This document shows, piece by piece, positions 24,538-33,468 of a stretch of 64,000 nucleotides of DNA. A model generated the notes under the pieces. It worked only from the letters and a program-made list of their open reading frames with translations. It was not told the origin of the DNA and did not search any database. The translations under genes were made by a program, and so were the position numbers. Within the stretch, counting starts at the first letter, position 1. The number at the start of each line of letters is the position of its first letter. Origin of the DNA: Roseibium alexandrii DFL-11 (GTDB lineage: Bacteria; Pseudomonadota; Alphaproteobacteria; Rhizobiales; Stappiaceae); the NCBI RefSeq assembly GCF_000158095.2, contig NZ_CM011002.1, positions 248,001 to 312,000 on the forward strand. Reading direction: 5' to 3'.

Positions 24538-25428
24538 TTAGCTCAGCACAAAGTCCTGATCCGCATATCCCTGGAAATAGAGGAGGGCGGTGAGGTCGCC
24601 ATGGTCGATGCGGAAGTCGGCCGCCGCAGCGACCGCCGGTTTTGCTCGATAGGCGACACCGGCTCCTGCGCGCTCAATCATCGCCAGATCATTGGCGCCG
24701 TCGCCAACTGCTATCGTGTCATCGAACGACAGTCCCTTGTCCGCGACCAGTGCTTCCAGACGATCGCGCTTGGCATCGCGTCCAAGAATCGGCTCTGCGA
24801 CAAGGCCGGAGAGTTTCCCATCATCCTCCAGAAGGATGTTGGCCTGGTTTTCATCAAAGCCGAGCATGGCGGCGATCGTGCCTGTGAAGTGGGTAAAGCC
24901 CCCTGAAACCAGAGCACAATAGGCCCCATTGGCTTTCATGGTTTGCACAAGCGTGCGGCCACCGGGCATGAGCGTGATGCGATTGCTCAGAACGCTGTCG
25001 ATGGCAGAAAGCGGCAGGCCCTTGAGGAGGCCAACCCGTTCACGAAGGGCCGGTTCGAAATCTATCTCACCGCGCATGGCCCGCTCGGTGATCTCGGAGA
25101 TTTTCTCTTTCAGGCCGAGCTCGGCTGCCAGTTCATCGATGCATTCCTGGCGGATCATGGTGGAGTCCATATCTGCAATCAGCAGCTTTTTCTTGCGGCT
25201 TTTCACTGGCTGGACGAATACGTCAACCGGTGCGGCAGCTATGATTTCCCGTAGCTTTGTGTCGGCAGCTCTTGCGTCGACCCCATCAAAGAAGATATCC
25301 GCAGCTACACCGGGATTAAGTGTGGTTGGCGGCGTGTCAGACTTTAGCGCCTCCGCCGCCCTTTGAGCCAAATCTCCGCCTACGGCAGGGGCGGTTGGCT
25401 TTGACACCAGGGTAGCGACGAGGGACAT
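24538..25428 (-). CDS. serB: Phosphoserine phosphatase SerB
   Basis: This 296-residue protein has an N-terminal ACT-like region and a HAD domain that removes phosphate from phosphoserine, the last step of serine synthesis. HAD motifs: LIADMDSTMIRQECIDELA (nucleophile DxDxT), LVSGGFTHFTG and VGDGANDLAMIERAG. The ATG at 25428 follows AAGGA on the minus strand and overlaps the first two bases of the divergent miaA ATG. Upstream in-frame codons would run through miaA and are unlikely. Confidence 0.95.
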   Translation of the reverse strand: MSLVATLVSKPTAPAVGGDLAQRAAEALKSDTPPTTLNPGVAADIFFDGVDARAADTKLREIIAAAPVDVFVQPVKSRKKKLLIADMDSTMIRQECIDELAAELGLKEKISEITERAMRGEIDFEPALRERVGLLKGLPLSAIDSVLSNRITLMPGGRTLVQTMKANGAYCALVSGGFTHFTGTIAAMLGFDENQANILLEDDGKLSGLVAEPILGRDAKRDRLEALVADKGLSFDDTIAVGDGANDLAMIERAGAGVAYRAKPAVAAAADFRIDHGDLTALLYFQGYADQDFVLS

Positions 25429-26389
25429 GGACAAATCCTTTGAAACAGGGCCGGGCAGTGCGCACAAGCGGCGCGCCATTCTGATAGCGGGCCCAACGGC
25501 AAGCGGCAAGTCAGCCTTGGCGATTGAATTGGCAAAACGGGTCAATGGGGTCGTTGTGAATGCCGATTCCATGCAGCTTTACGAGGATCTGCGCCTTGTC
25601 AGTGCGCGCCCATCTGAAGACGAGGAGGCAGAGGTTCCGCATCGCCTATATGGCGTCCTGCCATCGTCGGAGGCCTTTTCGACGGGTGCTTGGTTGCGCC
25701 GAATGTCAGACGAACTGGAGTTGATCTGGTCTGCCGGGCAGATCCCGGTCCTCGTTGGCGGAACCGGACTTTACTTTAAGGCATTGACGGAGGGCTTTGC
25801 CGAGCTCCCCGAGATCCCGGAAGACGTGCGCGTAAAAGCCCGGTCTCTGGCGGACGACGGCGGCGTTTCAGAGCTCAAGGCAGCATTGGCAAAGGCGGGC
25901 GACAGGGACGGCGCTGAAGGGCTCAATGATCCGCAGCGCTTGGCGCGGGCGCTGGAAGTGCTTTTAACCACCGGCCGGCCGCTGGCAGAGCTCCAGACCG
26001 AACAGCAGTCTCCACCGCTTTTGGACATCAAACACTGCCTGTGTCTGGTGCTTGCGCCTCCACGTCCATGGCTTCACGAAAGGATTGAAAAACGGGCCCG
26101 CCTCATGCTGAGCCTGGAGGGAATCGAAGAAGTCAAAACACTGCTCGCGCGGGAGTTGTCATATAAATTGCCGGCCATGCGGGCCATTGGTGTAAAGGAA
26201 ATCGCAGGGTTATTAACAGGCGGCAGCGACATTGGGGAAACGGAATACCGGCTTGTTGTTGCAACGCGTCAGTATGCAAAACGTCAGGAAACTTGGTTCC
26301 GGAATCAGATGCCGGACTGGCAACGGCTTGACCCGTCAAATGAAATTGACACTGCCCGAATTGCCGATGAGTTTCTGCGCGCTGAGTGA
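25427..26389 (+). CDS. miaA: tRNA dimethylallyltransferase MiaA
   Basis: This 320-residue enzyme adds a dimethylallyl group to N6 of A37 in tRNAs reading U-starting codons. Motifs: the P-loop ILIAGPTASGKSALA, VVVNADSMQLYEDL (catalytic Asp-Ser), PVLVGGTGLYFKAL and MRAIGVKEIAGLL. The length is typical. GAGGG precedes ATG 25427. It is divergent from serB with overlapping starts, so each promoter lies within the other gene. Confidence 0.96.
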   Translation: MDKSFETGPGSAHKRRAILIAGPTASGKSALAIELAKRVNGVVVNADSMQLYEDLRLVSARPSEDEEAEVPHRLYGVLPSSEAFSTGAWLRRMSDELELIWSAGQIPVLVGGTGLYFKALTEGFAELPEIPEDVRVKARSLADDGGVSELKAALAKAGDRDGAEGLNDPQRLARALEVLLTTGRPLAELQTEQQSPPLLDIKHCLCLVLAPPRPWLHERIEKRARLMLSLEGIEEVKTLLARELSYKLPAMRAIGVKEIAGLLTGGSDIGETEYRLVVATRQYAKRQETWFRNQMPDWQRLDPSNEIDTARIADEFLRAE

Positions 26390-26587
26390 AGCCAGAAGTT
26401 TGTGCAGTGCACTGCGAGTTTCACGTTAACTTGTTGTAAATACGAATATTTTCATCGATATTTTGGCATTATACTTTGGTCTGTCATGCGAAAGGCACAA
26501 TTCAGGGTTACATCAGCCCTGTGAAAAGAAACGAGGCCGCGAACCCTCGTCATGGATAACTCCAAAGCCGGTTTCCGGGAGGATGAT
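26390..26587. promoter_or_regulatory. Intergenic control region before GNAT gene
   Basis: About 200 AT-rich bases. TTATAC/TATACT at about 26469 could be a -10 element, but no convincing -35 lies at 16-18 bases. No RNA structure was recognised. Confidence 0.25.
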
Positions 26588-27124
26588 ATGCAGACGATAA
26601 TTCTCGAATGCGACACCATTCGCCTTGTTCCGCTGTCCTTATCGGACACAGACTTCATCAAATCACTTCAGGTGAATTGCGGCGGTAACGGATGTCTGGA
26701 ACGCAGTGAAGCCTGCAAAGCCACGGCTGCCGAAAAGTTTGTCCAATCCGCGCTCCAGTCACAAGATGACTTCGGTGTCTCCCGTTGGAAGGTCGAGACA
26801 CAAGATGGGGAATTTCTTGGTTGGGCAGGGTTCACGCCTTTGTCCGAGACGTCTGAAATCAGTCTTGGCTATTGCCTGCCGTCCACGCACGGAAAGATGT
26901 CGAATGTGCCCCGGCGTTTGTGCAAAGCGCTGACTGACTGGTTTTTCCGGGAAACCTATTTCTCTCATCTCGTATCCGTCGTGCGGGTCGATAATCGGGC
27001 CATGCGGCAGGTTGTCCTGGACGCCGGTTTCACTCATCGGGAGAGCAAGGTCATCGATGGCATTCAGGCTGATCTCTTCCAGATGCTCAGCCCGTCGATG
27101 CAGACTTACCTCATGAGCGCTTGA
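26588..27124 (+). CDS. GNAT family N-acetyltransferase (RimJ/RimL-like)
   Basis: This 178-residue protein is of the Acetyltransf_3 type: LECDTIRLVPLSLSDTDFIKSL at the start, the middle strand WAGFTPLSETSEISLGYCL, and an NRAMRQVVLDAGF motif that is the (S/N)xxxxxxLxxxGF acetyl-CoA region of RimJ/RimL enzymes. The acceptor is unknown. GGAGGATGAT precedes ATG 26588. The in-frame ATG at 26552 has no ribosome binding site. Confidence 0.87.
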   Translation: MQTIILECDTIRLVPLSLSDTDFIKSLQVNCGGNGCLERSEACKATAAEKFVQSALQSQDDFGVSRWKVETQDGEFLGWAGFTPLSETSEISLGYCLPSTHGKMSNVPRRLCKALTDWFFRETYFSHLVSVVRVDNRAMRQVVLDAGFTHRESKVIDGIQADLFQMLSPSMQTYLMSA

Positions 27125-27149
27125 TGTCCGCATAGTCCAGTGCACAAAG

Positions 27150-27182
27150 AAAAAAGCGGCACCTTCCGGCGCCGCTTTTTTG
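27150..27182. terminator. Bidirectional terminator between GNAT and leuA
   Basis: The GCGGC ... GCCGC stem is flanked by a run of A residues on one side and T residues on the other, between convergent genes. It therefore works in both directions. Confidence 0.85.
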
Positions 27183-27215
27183 TTCTCAGGGTTATGGACC
27201 TGCTGTCCCTTCGGA

Positions 27216-28772
27216 TCAGACGGCCTGCAGAGCCCCCGGATTGCTCGCCTGCCGGCGTTGCGCCAGCTTGTTCATGGCGGAAACATACGCCCTTGCAGAG
27301 GCGACGAGCGTGTCCGTATCCGCGCCTTTGCCGGTTGCGATCCGGCCATCTGCCTCCAGACGGACAGACACTTCAGCCTGCGCGTCCGTGCCCTCGGTCA
27401 CCGCGTGCACCTGGTAGAGCGACAAGGTTGCCTCGTGCGGCGAGATCGCCTTGATCGCGTTGAACGTTGCATCGACCGGGCCGTCGCCGGTCGCTTCTTT
27501 CGTGACATGCTGACCGTCGACATCCATGGTCAGGATCGCCTTCTGAGGTCCGCCCGTTCCGGCAATTACCGTCAGGGCGATAACCTTGGTGCTTTCGCCC
27601 AGGATGTTGATTTCATCCTCGACCAGCGCCTCGATGTCTTCGTCGTAGACGTGCTTCTTGCGGTCGGCCAGATCCTTGAAGCGGCGGAAGGCATCCTGCA
27701 GGGCATTATCACCCAGCTCAAAGCCCAATTCACGCAGCTTGTCGCGGAACGCGTGACGGCCGGAGTGCTTGCCCATGACCAAAGACGTGGCTTTGACGCC
27801 CACATCTTCCGGACGCATGATTTCGTAGGTTTCTGCGTTTTTCAGCATGCCGTCCTGGTGAATGCCGCTCTCATGAGCAAACGCGTTCTTGCCGACGATG
27901 GCCTTGTTGTACTGAACGGCAAAACCGGAAGCGCCAGCCACCATTTTAGACGCGCGGACCAGGAATTGCGGGTCGATTTGGGTTTCATAAGGCAGGATAT
28001 CGCCGCGGGTGCGGATCGCCATGACGATCTCTTCCAGGGACGCGTTGCCTGCACGCTCGCCCAAGCCATTGATCGTGCACTCGATCTGCCGTGCGCCGCC
28101 GGCAACACCAGCCAGGGAGTTGGCAACCGCCAAGCCAAGATCGTCGTGACAGTGTACCGAGAAGATGGCCTGATCGGAGTTCGGGACGCGCTCGATGATC
28201 TGCTCGAACATCGCCTTGTATTCATCCGGGGTTGCGTAACCGACGGTATCCGGCAGGTTGATCGTGGTCGCGCCGCATTTAATAGCGGCTTCCACACAGC
28301 GGCACAGATAGTCGATCGGCGTGCGGGTCGCGTCCATGGCGGACCATTCGACATCATCGATCAGGTTGCGGGAGCGGGTAACCGTGTCGGTGATGATTTC
28401 CAGAACCTCTTCCTGGTTCTTGTTCATCTGGAACTGCAAATGGATCGGGGAGGTGGAAACGAAGGTATGAATCCGGCCTTTTCCCGCGTATTTGACAGCT
28501 TCGCCACACCGGTCGATGTCGGCATGAATGGCGCGGGCCAGACCGGCGATGGTTGAGTTCTGAGATCGTTTGGCGATTTCACGTACGGCTTCAAAGTCAC
28601 CGTTGGAGGCGATCGGGAAACCGGCTTCGATAATGTCGACACCCATTTCATCGAGAATTTCCGCTATTTGCAGCTTTTCTTCCAGGGTCATGGACGCACC
28701 GGGCGATTGTTCTCCATCGCGCAAGGTGGTGTCGAAGATGCGGATCTGATCCTTCTCGGAAGTGGCAGTCAT
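27216..28772 (-). CDS. leuA: 2-isopropylmalate synthase
   Basis: This 518-residue enzyme condenses acetyl-CoA with 2-oxoisovalerate in the first step of leucine synthesis. The DRE-TIM/HMGL-like catalytic domain ([42 protein letters not shown]) covers about residues 10-290. A C-terminal LeuA dimer/regulatory domain for feedback by leucine ([24 protein letters not shown]) covers about 390-505. It is preceded by a leader peptide with two runs of four leucine codons (28906-29010), so it is also controlled by attenuation. AAGGGA lies 9 bases before the ATG. Confidence 0.97.
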   Translation of the reverse strand: MTATSEKDQIRIFDTTLRDGEQSPGASMTLEEKLQIAEILDEMGVDIIEAGFPIASNGDFEAVREIAKRSQNSTIAGLARAIHADIDRCGEAVKYAGKGRIHTFVSTSPIHLQFQMNKNQEEVLEIITDTVTRSRNLIDDVEWSAMDATRTPIDYLCRCVEAAIKCGATTINLPDTVGYATPDEYKAMFEQIIERVPNSDQAIFSVHCHDDLGLAVANSLAGVAGGARQIECTINGLGERAGNASLEEIVMAIRTRGDILPYETQIDPQFLVRASKMVAGASGFAVQYNKAIVGKNAFAHESGIHQDGMLKNAETYEIMRPEDVGVKATSLVMGKHSGRHAFRDKLRELGFELGDNALQDAFRRFKDLADRKKHVYDEDIEALVEDEINILGESTKVIALTVIAGTGGPQKAILTMDVDGQHVTKEATGDGPVDATFNAIKAISPHEATLSLYQVHAVTEGTDAQAEVSVRLEADGRIATGKGADTDTLVASARAYVSAMNKLAQRRQASNPGALQAV

Positions 28773-28861
28773 GATGTTTCGTCCCTTAGCTGGATCGGGC
28801 CGTTTTGAGCTTTCGGGTGGGGCGCGCGATCCGGATTTTCTGATGCGGTTCTAAGAATTCT

Positions 28862-28912
28862 CCCCTAAGTGCCCGTTCGCTTCAAAACATGCGAACAGCC
28901 GACGCTCAGGGG
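28862..28912 (-). promoter_or_regulatory. leuA leader stem-loop (attenuator region)
   Basis: On the minus strand CCCCTGAG (28905-28912) pairs with CTTAGGGG (28862-28869), enclosing an inner hairpin GTTCGC/GCGAAC (28875-28880 with 28891-28896). The outer arm overlaps the leader stop codon, so ribosome position at the leucine codons could change this fold. No clear U-tract follows, so which alternative fold terminates is not resolved. Confidence 0.55.
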
Positions 28913-29010
28913 CATCTAAGAAGAAGGAGATCGCCAAGTAGGAGAAGGCCGCCGCGCTGCAGGATCTGCGCGTCGATAGAAGATGCTACAATGTCGCGCT
29001 GCGCGATCAT
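28906..29010 (-). CDS. leuA leader peptide (Leu-rich attenuator ORF)
   Basis: This 34-residue reading frame starts at ATG 29010 and ends in TGA at 28906-28908, about 135 bases before leuA on the same strand. Its C-terminal part reads LLLLGDLLLLRCP, eight Leu codons (CTT, CTC, CTA, CTT, then CTC and three CTT) in a nine-codon window either side of Gly-Asp. That is the hallmark of transcription attenuation by leucyl-tRNA supply, known for leuA in rhizobia and enterobacteria. The frame overlaps a stem-loop at its end. It has not been assigned a symbol here because the exact name varies. Confidence 0.85.
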   Translation of the reverse strand: MIAQRDIVASSIDAQILQRGGLLLLGDLLLLRCP

Positions 29011-29258
29011 GGGTCTTCTTATGGCCTTTGGTCGTTCCAAAACACGGCGCCAAGTGTGCTCTCAAAGAGTGACTGGTGCGTTAATGTTCGTAGTTCTTAG
29101 GGCAGGATTGTTTTTGATGCAACCAGCTTTTGCGGAGCTTACCCTGTTTGATCGAGGTAGAGAGAACTCAGGAGTTCATATTTTGGTCGTTGGAACGGGC
29201 TGGCTTTGACGGATGTTTTGTTAGGATCGATATCCGAAACACTTTTGGGAGCAGAGCG

Positions 29259-30275
29259 GTGATCCGTAAGACAGCAACATTGATGTGTGCCTTAGTCGGA
29301 GCGTTGGCTGTATTATCGGCGCTACAAGGTTTTGCGAGTGCAGATGAGCCAGGTTTTGTCGCAGAATGGTCGGTAAAACCTGAGTTCGACGGCAAGAAGA
29401 AGCTGCGCAAGAGCATTAGCGGTGCTGCCTGCGCCCCAGTCGCTCCGCCGGTCTGTGTCGTCGCGCTGGATGAAAAGCAGCGAACGCAGTTTTTCACCCT
29501 AGACGGTAACCGGATCATTCCGGGTAAATCCATGCGTTTGTTGCCAAAGGAGCTTAACGGCGCAAAAACCGGCGAGATCGATGCGGAAGGCGCCGCCTAC
29601 GGTGACGGGTTTTTCTATATCGTCGGGTCGCACGGGCTGAGCCGCAAGAAAGCAGAGTTCAATTCTTCCTCTTTCTTTTTGTTCCGGTTTCCGGTTGATG
29701 GAGAGACCGGGGTCCCGGAGTTCAAGTTTTCCAAGAAGACGGTTGCCCCTGTGATCGAGCGGACCGATGAGCTCAGAGCGATCTTGAAAGGTGCGCCGGA
29801 TCCTATTGGCCACTATGCTGAAAAGCCATTGGGTGAGGGGGATGGCGGCGTTAACATCGAAGGTCTCGCATACCGTGATGGCCGGCTGTACATTGGCCTG
29901 CGCGGTCCTTCCGTCGATGGCCGCGCATTTCTGCGCAGTGTGAATGTCGATGCGCTGTTTTCCAACTCAAAACCGGATTTGGACGTGATTGAGCTGGCGC
30001 TCGGGAGTGGGGCCGGGGTTCGGGATCTCGCGGCCGTTTCTGATGGCTTGATCGTGTTGTCCGGTCCCGTTCAATCAAAGGGGGACTATGCGCTTCACCA
30101 TCTCCGGTTCCCAAGCCTCACCCTCTCGACACTGGCAGATCTAAAGATGCCGGATAGGGACCACAAAGCAGAGACCGTCCTGGTTTTGTCGGAAAACCGG
30201 GACTCGTTTGATCTGCTTGTCATGTACGACGGCGCTGTCGATGGCGGGCCGCGGGAGTATCATCTTCTAAGATGA
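29259..30275 (+). CDS. DUF3616 domain protein, exported
   Basis: This protein has 338 residues from GTG 29259, which follows GGGAG and begins directly with the signal sequence IRKTATLMCALVGALAVLSALQGFASA. The mature part is beta-rich and carries two typical repeats of the DUF3616 family, DAEGAAYGDGFFYIVGSHG and NIEGLAYRDGRLYIGLRGP, which resemble blades of a propeller. The function is unknown; the family is probably periplasmic. A longer in-frame extension to 29130 has no ribosome binding site and would hide the signal peptide. Confidence 0.82.
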   Translation: MIRKTATLMCALVGALAVLSALQGFASADEPGFVAEWSVKPEFDGKKKLRKSISGAACAPVAPPVCVVALDEKQRTQFFTLDGNRIIPGKSMRLLPKELNGAKTGEIDAEGAAYGDGFFYIVGSHGLSRKKAEFNSSSFFLFRFPVDGETGVPEFKFSKKTVAPVIERTDELRAILKGAPDPIGHYAEKPLGEGDGGVNIEGLAYRDGRLYIGLRGPSVDGRAFLRSVNVDALFSNSKPDLDVIELALGSGAGVRDLAAVSDGLIVLSGPVQSKGDYALHHLRFPSLTLSTLADLKMPDRDHKAETVLVLSENRDSFDLLVMYDGAVDGGPREYHLLR

Positions 30276-30496
30276 TACGGCCGTTATCCTGAGCGTTACG
30301 GATCCATTTTATGTGCAATATTGCCTATAAATATTTGAGGTATTCGATGTCTATTTTTGGTTTTTATTATTATCGAAATACATCGTTCACTTTGTATTTC
30401 TGATTTTCAACGGGTGTATGTATTCATCTGTCCTTGTTAACTGGCTGTCCAGAAATTTCGTGCCATCTCCCGATCAGTATCAACACGGGGGAAGTC
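30276..30496. other. AT-rich intergenic region
   Basis: About 220 bases of AT-rich DNA with no gene. It contains several TATAAAT/TATTA stretches that could serve as promoter elements for the following binding-protein gene, but no clean -35/-10 pair. Confidence 0.3.
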
Positions 30497-31195
30497 ATGA
30501 AACTCATCAAAACCCTATCTGCAGTCGTCGTATCCTTTGGCCTAACCGCCGCTGCTCAAGCAGATACCGTCAAAATCGGTGTTGGCGAGTGGGCTCCTTA
30601 TATCGGCGAGTCGCTTCCGGACCAAGGCCTGCATACCAAGCGTGTCCTCGATGTATTGAAGGCCGCTGGCTATGATGTCGAGCTTGAGTTTTCGCCGTGG
30701 AAGCGCACTCTCGAAGTTGCCCGGCGCGGGGATACGGCAGCCACATTCTCCTGGTCACACTCCGAGGATCGGGCTGCGGATTTCATCTATCCGAAAGTTC
30801 CTCTTGAAGAGCAAACCGATGTCATCTTCTACAACAAGGAAAAGCACCCAGACGGCGTTTCGGTGTCCTCGATTGAGGATATCAAGGCCCAAGGCCTGAA
30901 AGTGGTTGGGCTCTCCGGCTATTGGTATGAAAGTGCACTGGCCGATGCCGGTGTTGACATTCACATCGTGTCTTCAGAAGACAATGCATGGAAATTCCTT
31001 CAAGCTGGCCGTGCCGATATCATGATCGAGAATGAGGTTGTCGGCAGCCTGTCAGTTGAAAACACCCTGGGTGCTGATGCGGGCTCCATCGGTAAAGGTG
31101 CGGTTCTTCGAACGGTCCCAATGTATGTCCTCTTTAGCAAGGCGCACCCGGAGGGGCAGAAACTGGCCGATGCCTGGGACGCCCACGCGAAATAA
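30497..31195 (+). CDS. Periplasmic solute-binding protein (SBP_bac_3), orphan
   Basis: This 232-residue protein has a signal peptide (KLIKTLSAVVVSFGLTAAAQA) and a class 3 extracellular binding fold: VKIGVGEWAPYIGESLPDQGLHTKRVLDVLKAAGY, FSPWKRTLEVARRGDTAATFSW and GRADIMIENEVVGSLSV. Members usually bind amino acids or opines for ABC transport. No permease or ATPase gene is adjacent, so it may serve a distant transporter or act as a sensor. The start 30497 follows GGGGGAAG. A good terminator follows. Confidence 0.87.
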   Translation: MKLIKTLSAVVVSFGLTAAAQADTVKIGVGEWAPYIGESLPDQGLHTKRVLDVLKAAGYDVELEFSPWKRTLEVARRGDTAATFSWSHSEDRAADFIYPKVPLEEQTDVIFYNKEKHPDGVSVSSIEDIKAQGLKVVGLSGYWYESALADAGVDIHIVSSEDNAWKFLQAGRADIMIENEVVGSLSVENTLGADAGSIGKGAVLRTVPMYVLFSKAHPEGQKLADAWDAHAK

Positions 31196-31225
31196 AGCAG
31201 CTTATGCTGCAAAGCGCCAAAACTG

Positions 31226-31260
31226 AAAAGCCCCGGATGGTGCCGGGGCTTTATTTGTTT
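31226..31260 (+). terminator. Terminator after binding-protein gene
   Basis: AGCCCCGG-ATGGTG-CCGGGGCT followed by TTATTTGTTTTTT, a strong rho-independent terminator for the plus-strand gene. Confidence 0.88.
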
Positions 31261-31298
31261 TTTCGGATATGATCGGGCCTATGGCCGATGGCTGCGGC

Positions 31299-32210
31299 CT
31301 AAAGAAACAACTCGCCCCGGGCGATCAGCGTTGCCTGTCCGCCAACCCGGATGGCATGCATGTCACCGTTTTCAATATCGATCTCGAGGTCGATCAGCGA
31401 CGGACGGCCCATCTCGAAGCCCTGTTCGATCCGGATGTGATGGGTTCCTGCTGTCAGGCCGTCATAATGCCGGATCACGCCCGCAAAAGCGGCTGCCGCG
31501 GAGCCGGTTGCCGGATCTTCCATGATGCCCATGTCAGGTGCAAACAAGCGGGCGTGGAACGCGCTGTCATGAGACCGGGTCTCACGACAGTAGACATAGG
31601 CATCGTTATGGTCATCGTTGCCAAAGCCTTTCTTCCACATTGCCGGAACGGGTTTTGCCCGGGCCAGGGCATTCAGATCCCGGACAGGGACGAACGTGAA
31701 CGCCGGACCGACCTTGAAACGGGAAGGTGCATGGTTCTCAAAGCCGATATCGGATGGTTCAAGGTTCAGAGCCGCTGCAATTAACTCAATATTCTGCGTC
31801 GGTCCGGCCGGTTCCGGGAGCCGGGGTATGTCAAACTCTGCAAAAGCTGTTGCGTTTTCCCGCAAGATCACGGCGCAGCGAACCGTACCGATCTTTTGTT
31901 TGAGAACAACCACAGCATCCTGTTCGCCAGAAACATCGCCAAACCGTTCCACGGCCATTAAAATAGCGGTGCCAACAGTCGGGTGGCCCGCAAACGGCAG
32001 CTCGCATTTCGGTGTGAAAATCCGCATTGATGCTGAGTGCCCGGGATTTTCCGGAGGGAAGACAAACACGGTTTCGGACAGGTTGAACTCGCCGGCAATT
32101 TTCTGCATCTGCTCGTCGCTCAAGCCTTCACTATCAAGCACAACAGCCAGTGGGTTTCCGGCCAAAGCTTTGTTCGTAAAGACGTCCAAGATCGCGTAGC
32201 TGCGGCTCAT
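31299..32210 (-). CDS. PhzF family isomerase/epimerase-like protein
   Basis: This 303-residue member of the PhzF/diaminopimelate-epimerase fold family shows DVFTNKALAGNPLAVV at the N-terminus, the conserved ETVFVFP segment with the catalytic Glu, the substrate loop CELPFAGHPTVGTA and the C-terminal EDPATGSAAAAFAGVI. No phenazine genes are near, so it is probably a general isomerase of unknown substrate. It reads convergently to the preceding binding-protein gene and is separated from it by that gene's terminator. Confidence 0.9.
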   Translation of the reverse strand: MSRSYAILDVFTNKALAGNPLAVVLDSEGLSDEQMQKIAGEFNLSETVFVFPPENPGHSASMRIFTPKCELPFAGHPTVGTAILMAVERFGDVSGEQDAVVVLKQKIGTVRCAVILRENATAFAEFDIPRLPEPAGPTQNIELIAAALNLEPSDIGFENHAPSRFKVGPAFTFVPVRDLNALARAKPVPAMWKKGFGNDDHNDAYVYCRETRSHDSAFHARLFAPDMGIMEDPATGSAAAAFAGVIRHYDGLTAGTHHIRIEQGFEMGRPSLIDLEIDIENGDMHAIRVGGQATLIARGELFL

Positions 32211-32723
32211 ACAGTGTTCTCCCTGGAGATCGAACGCGTTTCAGGTTCGAAGGTGAGCGGACTTTTGCATGTCTTCGCAAGTCCCGCCAGACCTTTGCGC
32301 CGATTGTTGGTGAACAAACTCTTGCCTTGAACATGGCTGGCGCCCGCTTTTGGCAGATCCCCGGTGTTTTGATAAACGCGTGTTTTTCCCGGTGAAGACA
32401 ACCCTCGCGCATTGGGGCATGGGTATGTGATGCTTGTGGCGAAGGACTGAATTCCAAGAAGGGGATCGGTGATTCACCGCGCTGTTAAACCAAAAAAATG
32501 GACTGCTCTTGGAGAAGCAGTCCATTGAAAGGTTTCTTGGCCAGCCTGCGTGCAAACTATAGAAATAGACCCGTTTGCGAGCAGCCCGAATTCCGAAAAA
32601 AACAAAGTGACCCCAAGTTGAAGACGGTATGCCCGAAATAAAAATAATTCCCAGACTTCAACCCTGCTGAAATATCGTCAGCGTTATTATCATGTTACTG
32701 AGCATACACTCCGCCTTCAAGCG
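32211..32723. other. Non-coding interval with a minus-strand terminator
   Basis: About 510 bases between phzF and the winged-helix gene. I see no supported protein gene. A strong minus-strand hairpin at 32498-32525 followed by a U-run lies about 200 bases downstream of the winged-helix gene. The stretch from 32530 to 32723 may therefore be a 3' untranslated region or a small RNA. Confidence 0.4.
32491..32526 (-). terminator. Strong minus-strand terminator
   Basis: ATGGACTGCT / AGCAGTCCAT, a 10-bp perfect stem with an 8-base loop, followed on the minus strand by seven T residues. No protein gene ends just upstream of it (the nearest stop is at 32724). Confidence 0.88.
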
Positions 32724-33161
32724 CTATTCGTCCTCATTATCAAATTGATAACGCTCGAACGACCAGAAGACGGCGAGGAGCGCGGCAACACAGCGATCTA
32801 TTACTGACCGCTGAAAGTTTAACTTGGCGCGTTTGGAGTCTGACTTGGACTGGGCCGGTTCATAGTCGAAATTAAAGACATATTTTTTAGGGGAAGTGTC
32901 TGAAATCGCTAGGATGTGGTGGGTATCCAGAAGTCTGCGGATGATCCGGTTCATGGTGGGGCGGGTAATATTCAGCTGCTGTGCTAATTTCGCTTCAGAG
33001 ACACCACCTTCGCCATCGGATGCCGCGGTTATTCTCATAACAACAGCAGTTGTATCATAACTATCTAAGTTAAGGTGTGTTTTGACAGAATCTATATTGT
33101 CAAAGATTAGGTCTGCAATCTCAACTGCGATAGTATTGTCGTTGTTTTTACCATTTTTCAT
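32724..33161 (-). CDS. Winged-helix (MarR-like) regulator, AT-rich
   Basis: This protein has about 145 residues. The central part GGVSEAKLAQQLNITRPTMNRIIRRLLDTHHILAISDTSPKKYVFNF reads as a winged helix-turn-helix with a wing, like MarR/IclR-type regulators. The N-terminal third is a helical, acidic region and the C-terminal part is a further helix. I cannot name the family with certainty. Its base composition is AT-richer than the neighbours, which hints at acquisition. The start may be ATG 33161 or GTG 33173; neither has a strong ribosome binding site. Confidence 0.7.
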   Translation of the reverse strand: MKNGKNNDNTIAVEIADLIFDNIDSVKTHLNLDSYDTTAVVMRITAASDGEGGVSEAKLAQQLNITRPTMNRIIRRLLDTHHILAISDTSPKKYVFNFDYEPAQSKSDSKRAKLNFQRSVIDRCVAALLAVFWSFERYQFDNEDE

Positions 33162-33173
33162 TGCTAATTTCAC

Positions 33174-33468
33174 TTTTTCGAAGATAGGTGGCGCTTTCTC
33201 ATTTTGAGAACCGAGGACGAGCTATTTGAGCCATGAGAAACTGTTTCATGGCAGGTGGGCCGTCTTTCTCGTTGATCTATTGGCGCATAAGATGAAGTGT
33301 TTACGTGCTCCTGTCACCACGTACAGTCATGTCAGGCAATCGGCTATCCGGGCCGTCGGGCCCTTTGGTGCCGAAGGTAAAAAACTTCAGTTGCCGAATG
33401 TTGAATATCTGCGAAGTGATCCACGCGATTTTATTGACGAAAGTGCGCCCGTCACCGTGACACGGCGA
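33174..33468. other. Intergenic region between regulator and GNAT-Nudix gene
   Basis: About 295 bases. The plus-strand frame in this stretch continues antisense into the GNAT-Nudix gene and shows no domain. I find no structured RNA or convincing promoter. Confidence 0.3.

Noticed and set aside
27180..28556. 458-codon plus-strand frame
   Set aside because: It is fully antisense to leuA and has no recognisable domain; leuA shows clear conserved motifs.
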